Below the pieces are notes generated by a model, which was not told the origin of the DNA, ran no database searches, and saw only the letters and a program-made list of their open reading frames with translations. Source: CAZVAR01 sp964625225 (GTDB lineage Bacteria; Pseudomonadota; Alphaproteobacteria; JAJUGE01). Taken from it: a stretch of 10,295 bases of DNA. The position numbers and the translations under genes are program-made. Positions 5,571 to 10,295 of the stretch are shown here, piece by piece; positions within the stretch are counted from its first letter, which is position 1; each line of letters begins with the position of its first letter. The stretch spans positions 1 to 10,295 of the forward strand of contig CAZVAR010000132.1 in NCBI GenBank assembly GCA_964625225.1, given 5' to 3'.

Positions 5571-6063
5571 CGTCGAGAACCGATCCCCGACGGAGATCGA
5601 GCAGGACATCGAGGCGACCCGGGCGGATCTGGATCGCACCATCGACGCCATCGAACGCAAGCTGACCCCCGGTCAGGTCGTCGACGAGGTGCTGGGCTAT
5701 TTCCGCAGCCGGCCGGGCAGCGGCAGCGACGTCGTCTCCTGGTTGCGCGACAACCCGGTTCCGGTGGCGCTGATCGGCGTGGGCCTCGCCTGGCTGCTGT
5801 TCGCGCCGCGCGGGCCGGGTTCTGGCCGTGCCTCGAGCGGACACGGCCGTGCGATCCCGATGGGGCCGCACGGCGAGCGCCGCGCGCCGGACGCTTCGGT
5901 CGACGTCGCCCGGGGGCCCGGTTCGGCTGCGCTCGCCGAGGATCTGCGTCGACCCGACATTCCGGATACCGAAGTCTCCGACCGTGTCGGCGGGGCCAGG
6001 CGTGCGGAGCCGATGGGGGGGCACGGCGCCGCAGCCGGTAGCGCCTTTCCGCCGCGCTACTGA
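5563..6063 (+). CDS. DUF3618 domain membrane protein
   Basis: A 166-residue protein. The N-terminus (about 10-35) carries the DUF3618 helix with EIEQDIEATRADLDRTIDAI and a following KLTPGQ. A linker and the conserved NPVPVALIGVGLAWLL form one membrane segment at about 65-82. The rest (about 83-166) is a Gly/Pro/Arg/Ala-rich, probably disordered tail. The function of the family is unknown. It is commonly found next to YqjE and BrkB-type genes in alphaproteobacteria. Translation starts at GTG with a good ribosome site, and the gene overlaps yqjE by 8 bases, so the two are almost certainly made together. The tail could bind envelope or nucleic-acid partners, but nothing specific is visible. Confidence 0.85.
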   Translation: MADVENRSPTEIEQDIEATRADLDRTIDAIERKLTPGQVVDEVLGYFRSRPGSGSDVVSWLRDNPVPVALIGVGLAWLLFAPRGPGSGRASSGHGRAIPMGPHGERRAPDASVDVARGPGSAALAEDLRRPDIPDTEVSDRVGGARRAEPMGGHGAAAGSAFPPRY

Positions 6064-6064
6064 G

Positions 6065-6080
6065 CCGGCCGGCGGGCCGG
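6065..6080 (+). other. Hairpin between the DUF3618 and brkB genes
   Basis: CCGGCC (6065-6070), loop GGCG and GGCCGG (6075-6080) form a perfect 6-bp stem in the 28-base gap, ending directly before the GAGG ribosome site (6081-6084) of the next gene. It could slow decay of, or tune, the distal part of the message. No T-run follows, so it should not stop transcription outright. Confidence 0.3.
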
Positions 6081-6091
6081 GAGGGCGCGCT

Positions 6092-7039
6092 ATGGCCTCG
6101 AACCGCGGCCGGTCGGCGCGCAGTCCAAGCCAGATCCCGAAACGGGGCTGGCGCGACATCCTGCTCCGCGTCAAGGACGAGGTCTCCAAGGACAACATCT
6201 CCATCATCGCGGCCGGCGTCGCCTTCTACACCCTGCTGGCGATCGTCCCGGCGCTCGGCGTGATCGTGTCCGTCTACGGCCTGCTGGCCGATCCGGCCGA
6301 CGTCGAACGGCAGATCGGCGCGATGGCGGGCTTCCTGCCGGAGGACGCGGCCAGCATTATCCGCGAGCAGCTCCATCGGGTCGCCAGCAGCGCCAACACG
6401 AGCCTCAGCCTGAGCGCGATCTTCGGGTTGCTGCTCACGCTCTGGAGCGCCACCAAGGGAATGAGCACCATCTTCACGGCGCTCAACGTCGCGTACGACG
6501 AACACGAGACGCGCGGCTTCATCAAGTTCAACCTGCTGGCGCTCGCCTTCACCGTGGGCGGCATGCTGCTGCTGTTCGTGATCCTGGCCCTGGTCGCCGG
6601 GGTGCCGGCGGTCATTCAGATGCTCGGACTCGGCGGCCCGGTCGCGTGGGCGGTCTCGATCGCGCGTTGGCCGCTGCTCGCCCTCCTGCTGATCGTTGCG
6701 ATCGGGGTGCTCTACCGCTTCGGGCCGAGCCGCGACCAACCGAAATGGCGCTGGGTGAGCTGGGGCGCGACCTTCGCGACGGTCGTGTGGCTGATCGGCT
6801 CGATCGGCTTCTCGATCTACGTGTCCAATTTCGGCAGCTACAACGAGACCTACGGCTCACTCGGTGCCGTGATCGTGCTGATGATGTGGTTCTGGCTGTC
6901 CGCCTACATCATCCTGATCGGCGCCGAGATCAATGCGGAGATGGAGCGTCAGACCGGCAAGGACACGACCGAGGGGCGGCCGCAGCCGCTCGGCCGACGA
7001 CGCGCCCACGCTGCCGATACCGTCGGCGAAGCTCGCTGA
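6092..7039 (+). CDS. YihY/BrkB family integral membrane protein
   Basis: A 315-residue polytopic inner-membrane protein of the YihY/BrkB (formerly mislabelled RNase BN) family. Function is not firmly known; transport or envelope roles have been proposed. A cytosolic N-terminus with RVKDEVSKDNISIIAAGVAF leads into membrane segments at about 36-64, 105-125, 143-172, 186-209, 223-245 and 254-282. Family marks are AAGVAFYTLLAIVPAL, LWSATKGMSTIFTALNVAYDE, SNFGSYNETYGSLGAVI and the closing GAEINAEMERQ. The tail (290-315) is hydrophilic and Arg-rich. ATG at 6092 has GAGG 7 bases upstream and lies 28 bases after the DUF3618 stop, consistent with the third gene of the operon. It converges on the M20 hydrolase gene with only 10 bases between stops. 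Upstream in-frame starts would read through the DUF3618 gene in another frame and are not credible. Confidence 0.93.
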   Translation: MASNRGRSARSPSQIPKRGWRDILLRVKDEVSKDNISIIAAGVAFYTLLAIVPALGVIVSVYGLLADPADVERQIGAMAGFLPEDAASIIREQLHRVASSANTSLSLSAIFGLLLTLWSATKGMSTIFTALNVAYDEHETRGFIKFNLLALAFTVGGMLLLFVILALVAGVPAVIQMLGLGGPVAWAVSIARWPLLALLLIVAIGVLYRFGPSRDQPKWRWVSWGATFATVVWLIGSIGFSIYVSNFGSYNETYGSLGAVIVLMMWFWLSAYIILIGAEINAEMERQTGKDTTEGRPQPLGRRRAHAADTVGEAR

Positions 7040-7049
7040 GGGGCGCGAC

Positions 7050-8300
7050 CTACCGGTTCGCCCGCGCCAGCGCCGCGTGCAGCAGCACGTTGGCGGCCGG
7101 GACGACCTGTTCGAGAGTGCAGTTTTCCGCCTCGTTGTGCGTGATGCCCCGCTCGCAGGGGCAGAAGATCATGGCGGTCGGCGCGATGCGGCTGATGTAG
7201 TAGGCGTCGTGACCGGCCTGACTCGGCATGTCGAGATGCGAGTAGCCGAGCGCCTCCGCGGCCTCGCGGACGAGGTCGATGCAGTCGGGATCGAACCGCT
7301 CGTCGCCGAACGCCCAGCCCTCGGCGATGTCGACCCGCGTCTGCGAACGCTGCACCGCGTCGAGCAGGCGGGTGTGGAAGTCGGCCAGCATCTGATCCAC
7401 GCCCTCGCGGGTCGGGTGGCGGAAGTCGATGGTGACCTTGGCGTAGTCTGGCAGGATGCCGGCCAGATTGGGCCACACCTCGATCCGGCTGGAGGTCGAC
7501 TTGCCTCCCGCGTCGGCATGAGCCCAACCGACCTCGTTGGCCGCGACGATCAGCATCGCCGCGCCGACCAGCGCGTTCTTCCGCTTGGCCATCGGCGTCG
7601 GGCCGGTGTGGGCGGTCTCGCCATGGACGATCAGATTGAGGCCGCGCACGGCATAGGTGCCGTCCACCACGCCCACCTGGATGCCGCGCTCGTCGAGCAC
7701 CGGGCCCTGCTCGATGTGGAGCTCGAAATAGGCGTCGATGGGGCGGCCGCCGACCGGCGCCGTGCCGGCATAGCCGATCCGTTCCAGCTCGTCGCCGAAG
7801 CGCCGGCCATCGGCATCGGTGCGTGCGAGGCCCCATTCCACCGGCTGCAGTCCGGCGAACACCGCCGCCGACATCATCGGCGGCTGAAAGCGGGCGCCCT
7901 CCTCGTTGGACCAGTTGACCACCTCGATCGGCCGCCGCGTTGCGATGCCGGCATCGTCGAGGGTACGGATCGCCTCCAGCCCGGCCAGGACGCCGAGGAT
8001 GCCGTCGAACCGGCCGCCGGCGATCTGGGTATCGAGATGGCTGCCGATCAGCACCGGCGGCAGCGACTCGTCGGTCCCCGCCCGCCGCGCGAAGATGTTG
8101 CCCATCCGGTCCACCGTCACCGCGCAGCCGGCCTCCTCGCACCATCGGACGAAGAGGTCGCGCATCTCCTTGTCGGCGTCGCTCAGCGCCAGCCGGCGCA
8201 GGCCCCCGGCGCGGCCCGGGCCGATCTCGGCGGAGGCCATCAGGCTCTTCCACAGGCGGTCGCCGTCGATGCGCAGATTGGGATGGGACAGGCCGGCCAT
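7050..8300 (-). CDS. M20-family N-carbamoyl-L-amino-acid hydrolase / allantoate amidohydrolase-type enzyme
   Basis: A metal-dependent cytosolic amidohydrolase that removes the carbamoyl group from N-carbamoyl amino acids, beta-ureidopropionate or allantoate-like compounds. The 416-residue length is typical. Metal and catalytic residues fit the family: His88 and Asp99 in GSHLDTQIAGGRFDG, Glu133/Glu134 in NWSNEEGARF, His195 in FELHIEQGP, His364 in QAGHDAYYI, and His388 in GITHNEAE. The dimerisation/lid domain lies between about 210 and 325. The SHLDTQ form and EEGARF are more common in N-carbamoyl-amino-acid hydrolases and beta-ureidopropionases than in allantoate amidohydrolase, but no hydantoinase or pyrimidine-degradation gene is adjacent, so the substrate is left open. 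The start is the second of two close ATGs: GGGGGA (8310-8315) lies 9 bases before 8300 but only touches the first ATG at 8309. Confidence 0.9.
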   Translation of the reverse strand: MAGLSHPNLRIDGDRLWKSLMASAEIGPGRAGGLRRLALSDADKEMRDLFVRWCEEAGCAVTVDRMGNIFARRAGTDESLPPVLIGSHLDTQIAGGRFDGILGVLAGLEAIRTLDDAGIATRRPIEVVNWSNEEGARFQPPMMSAAVFAGLQPVEWGLARTDADGRRFGDELERIGYAGTAPVGGRPIDAYFELHIEQGPVLDERGIQVGVVDGTYAVRGLNLIVHGETAHTGPTPMAKRKNALVGAAMLIVAANEVGWAHADAGGKSTSSRIEVWPNLAGILPDYAKVTIDFRHPTREGVDQMLADFHTRLLDAVQRSQTRVDIAEGWAFGDERFDPDCIDLVREAAEALGYSHLDMPSQAGHDAYYISRIAPTAMIFCPCERGITHNEAENCTLEQVVPAANVLLHAALARANR

Positions 8301-8309
8301 AGGAATCAT

Positions 8310-8315
8310 CCCCCG
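8310..8315 (-). promoter_or_regulatory. Ribosome binding site choosing the inner ATG of the M20 hydrolase
   Basis: GGGGGA on the minus strand has 9 bases to ATG at 8300. The ATG at 8309 abuts it and so lacks usable spacing. Confidence 0.45.
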
Positions 8316-8411
8316 TCGACATGGGAAAGCCGCAGCGTGCAACGACTGCGCCCCCCGCGCAAGCCGCAGCGGTGATGCTGGCCCCGGTCTGCGCAACGGC
8401 ACAGCAGGCTT

Positions 8412-8423
8412 CCGCCCGGGCGG
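8412..8423. repeat. 12-base perfect palindrome in the divergent M20/MBL promoter region
   Basis: CCGCCCGGGCGG is its own reverse complement and lies 45 bases before the MBL start codon, in the 167-base divergent gap. It could be an operator half-pair or a chance product of high GC. No clear -35/-10 boxes were recognised in this gap for either gene. Confidence 0.25.
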
Positions 8424-8467
8424 CCGGCAGTCTAGCCTGTCCGGTGCCGGTGCATGGGAGACCGCCG

Positions 8468-9316
8468 ATGCCGCAGCGCCGCTCCTGCTCTCGTCGCCTC
8501 GTCTCACGCATCCTCGTCCGGGCCGCCCTGTGGCTGCTCGTGCTGCTGGCGCCGGCTGCGGCAGCGGTCGCGGCCTGCTTGCCGATGGCCGGGGCTCCGG
8601 AGGGACCGGTCCCGGCCGGCAATCTCCTGGCCGGGCGGTCGGCCCTGCTGCGGCCGGCCGCGCTGGCGGCGGGCGGGGTCGAGCTGACCTTCCTCGGCCA
8701 TTCCAGCTTCCTGATCCGCAGTCCCGACGGCGTCACCGCGATCACCGACTATAACGGCTATGTGCGCGGGCCGCTGGTTCCGACGATCGTCACCATGAAC
8801 AACGCCCACGACACCCATTTCACCGAAATCGTCGAGCCGGGGGTGCGGCACGTGCTGCGCGGCTGGGGCGACGCGGAGGGGCCGGCGCGGCACGATCTGC
8901 GCGAGGGCGATCTGCGGATCTGGAACGTGCCGACCAATGTGCGGGACTGGGGCGGCACCCGCTATGCCGGCAATTCGATCTTCGTGTTCGAGGTGGCGGA
9001 GCTGTGCATCGCCCATCTCGGCCATCTGCATCACCCGCTGACGGAGGAGCATCTCGGCCTGCTCGGCGCGATCGACGTGGTGCTGGCCCCGGTCGACGGC
9101 GCCTACACCATGGCGCAGCCCCTGATGGCCGAAGCGATCGAGGCGATCCGCCCGTCGCTGGTGATCCCGATGCACTATTTCGGCACGGCGACGCTCGCAC
9201 GTTTCCTCGACCTGATGCGCGAGCGCTGGGACATCCGCACCAGCGACATGCCGACGGTCGTTCTCTCCCGCGCCACGCTTCCGCATCGGCAGGTTCTGGT
9301 GCTGCCGGGGATCTGA
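8468..9316 (+). CDS. Exported, probably lipid-anchored, metallo-beta-lactamase-fold protein (UlaG-like/Lactamase_B_3 type)
   Basis: A 282-residue protein. The N-terminus is Arg-rich, followed by a hydrophobic segment (about 15-36) ending in AAVAAC. VAAC at 34-37 fits a lipobox with Cys37 as the anchor; cleavage by signal peptidase I at AVA is the alternative. The MBL-fold core starts at VELTFLGHSSFLIRS (71-85) and includes NVPTNVRDWGG, AGNSIFVFE, IAHLGHLHHPLT (181-192), VVLAPVDGAYT and VIPMHYFGT with His236. The canonical HxHxDH metal motif is replaced by NAHDTH (112-117): first His to Asn and Asp to Thr. Function is unknown. A hydrolase is plausible, but metal load may be altered. ATG at 8468 has GGGAG (8456-8460) 7 bases upstream; a longer frame from 8321 would bury the signal peptide. 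It is divergent from the M20 gene and converges on the ABC ATPase gene. Confidence 0.82.
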   Translation: MPQRRSCSRRLVSRILVRAALWLLVLLAPAAAAVAACLPMAGAPEGPVPAGNLLAGRSALLRPAALAAGGVELTFLGHSSFLIRSPDGVTAITDYNGYVRGPLVPTIVTMNNAHDTHFTEIVEPGVRHVLRGWGDAEGPARHDLREGDLRIWNVPTNVRDWGGTRYAGNSIFVFEVAELCIAHLGHLHHPLTEEHLGLLGAIDVVLAPVDGAYTMAQPLMAEAIEAIRPSLVIPMHYFGTATLARFLDLMRERWDIRTSDMPTVVLSRATLPHRQVLVLPGI

Positions 9317-9330
9317 CGACGCCCGGATCT

Positions 9331-10295
9331 TCAGGTCCGCACCGTCTCCGCCTCGTCGACGACCTCGAGTTCGAAGGCGGCGGCCAGCAGGGCGCGGGTG
9401 TAGGGATGCGCCGGGGCCTCGAAGATCCGCTCGGCCGGCCCCTGTTCGACGACCTTGCCGTCCTTCATCACGATCAGATCGTCGGCCAGCGCCCGCACCA
9501 CCTTCAGATCGTGGCTGATGAACATGTAGGCAAGATTGTGCTTCGCCTGCAGATCGCGCAGCAGATCGACGATCTGCGCCTGGACCGACATGTCCAGCGC
9601 GCTGGTCGGCTCGTCGAGCACGACGAAGCGTGGCCTCAACACCATCGCGCGGGCGATCGCGATGCGCTGGCGCTGCCCGCCCGAGAACTCGTGCGGATAG
9701 CGGTCGATCGCCGCCGGGTCGAGTCCGACTTCCTCGAGCGTCTGCGCCACCAGGGCACGCCGCTCGGCTGGGCTGCCCCCAAGATCGTGGACCTTCAGCC
9801 CCTCCTCGACGATCTGGCCGACCGACATGCGCGGGCTGAGGCTGCCATAGGGGTCCTGGAAGACGATCTGCATCTCCTTGCGCAGCGGCCGGATCGCCCG
9901 GGCCGGCAGATCGGAGATGTCGCGGCCGTCGAACCGGATCCTTCCCTTGGCCTGCTCCAGCCGCAGCAGGGCGAGGCCGAGCGTCGTCTTGCCGGAGCCG
10001 CTCTCGCCGACCACGCCGACCGTATGGCCGGCGCGGATCGTGGTCGAGATGCCGTCCACTGCCTTGATCCAGCCGGTCGTGCGCCGCAGCACGCCGGCCT
10101 TGATCGGGAACCAGACCCGGATGTTCTCGGCGCGCACGATCTCCGGCGCGTCCGGCGGCACGGGATTGGGCCGCCCCTTCGGCTCGGCCTCGAGCAGCTT
10201 CCGCGTGTAGGGGTGTCGCGGCCGCCCGAAGATGTCGGCGGTGCTGCCGTGCTCGACGATCTCCCCGCGCGTCATCACGCAGACGCGGTCGGCCA
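9331..10295 (-). CDS. yejF: Peptide ABC transporter tandem ATPase, YejF-type; N-terminal part outside window
   Basis: ATP-binding subunit of a peptide importer of the Opp/Dpp class, closest by eye to YejF, the double-ATPase of YejABEF (oligopeptide and microcin C uptake in enterobacteria). The window holds the end of the first ATPase (ADRVCVMTRGEIVEHG then HPYTRKLLEAEP) and the complete second one. Seen in the second domain: FPIKAGVLRR (YejF-like lead-in), Walker A GESGSGKTT, Q-loop VFQDPYGSLSPR, signature EFSGGQRQRIAIARA, Walker B FVVLDEPTSALD, switch ISHDLKVVRAL and the C-terminal HPYTRALLAAAF. All catalytic motifs are intact. The frame stays open to the right edge, so the GTG at 10278 is an internal codon, not the start. 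The permease and binding-protein genes would be expected upstream, beyond the right edge. The exact peptide cannot be predicted. Confidence 0.92.
   Translation of the reverse strand, partial: ADRVCVMTRGEIVEHGSTADIFGRPRHPYTRKLLEAEPKGRPNPVPPDAPEIVRAENIRVWFPIKAGVLRRTTGWIKAVDGISTTIRAGHTVGVVGESGSGKTTLGLALLRLEQAKGRIRFDGRDISDLPARAIRPLRKEMQIVFQDPYGSLSPRMSVGQIVEEGLKVHDLGGSPAERRALVAQTLEEVGLDPAAIDRYPHEFSGGQRQRIAIARAMVLRPRFVVLDEPTSALDMSVQAQIVDLLRDLQAKHNLAYMFISHDLKVVRALADDLIVMKDGKVVEQGPAERIFEAPAHPYTRALLAAAFELEVVDEAETVRT

Noticed and set aside
5396..6739. Minus-strand frame opposite the DUF3618 and BrkB genes
   Set aside because: Low-complexity Arg/Asp/Gln-rich translation opposite genes with clear membrane-protein signatures.
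6933..8375. 480-codon plus-strand frame antisense to the M20 hydrolase
   Set aside because: Opposite a gene with all metal ligands intact; it has no motif and no plausible ribosome site.
6949..8745. 598-codon minus-strand frame overlapping the M20 hydrolase in another frame
   Set aside because: Arg/Pro-rich out-of-frame shadow of the M20 gene that also runs under the MBL gene.
1..10295. CRISPR arrays, tRNA/rRNA genes, transposases, toxin-antitoxin or defence genes
   Set aside because: Looked for on both strands; no repeat-spacer pattern, cloverleaf, transposase motif or defence domain was seen.

Overview
The window comes from a very GC-rich chromosome, most likely an alphaproteobacterium of Rhodospirillales or a related group. 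Three things point there. The genes have a strong G/C third-position bias. A YqjE/DUF3618/BrkB membrane gene set is present. Three sites match the alphaproteobacterial general-stress promoter (EcfG sigma factor, GGAAC-N16/17-CGTT). No RNA gene, insertion sequence, prophage, CRISPR array or recognisable defence system is visible. The coding content is chromosomal housekeeping, metabolism and stress genes. The taxonomic placement is an inference from style and gene families, not from a marker gene.

Layout, left to right. (1) 1-897 (+): the 3' part of an F420 deazaflavin synthase gene (CofH, or the C-terminal half of a fused FbiC). (2) 1000-2676 (-): trehalose synthase treS, with an EcfG-like promoter just upstream. 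(3) 2790-3569 (-): a crotonase-fold protein lacking both catalytic glutamates of classical enoyl-CoA hydratase. It is divergent from (4) 3694-4863 (+): a class III (CaiB/BaiF) CoA-transferase. (5) 4864-5180: a 317-base gene-free stretch with two EcfG-like promoters, one a perfect consensus, plus alternative hairpins. (6) 5181-7039 (+): a compact membrane operon of YqjE/Holin-X, DUF3618 and BrkB/YihY proteins, the first two overlapping. (7) 7050-8300 (-): an M20-family N-carbamoyl-amino-acid hydrolase or allantoate-type amidohydrolase, divergent from (8) 8468-9316 (+): a predicted exported or lipoprotein metallo-beta-lactamase-fold protein with an altered metal motif. (9) 9331-10295 (-): the C-terminal part of a tandem ATPase of a YejF-type peptide ABC importer, running off the right edge.

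How the genes fit together. The clearest theme is general stress response. The membrane operon and treS lie on opposite strands about 2.4 kb apart, and both carry EcfG-type sites at plausible distances. This suggests coordinated induction of trehalose synthesis and envelope remodelling. The crotonase and CoA-transferase form a divergent acyl-CoA pair of unknown substrate. The F420 gene, the M20 hydrolase, the MBL protein and the peptide importer look like independent units. I found no convincing new multi-gene system. The best leads are the dual-promoter leader of the membrane operon, the catalytically altered crotonase and the altered MBL protein.
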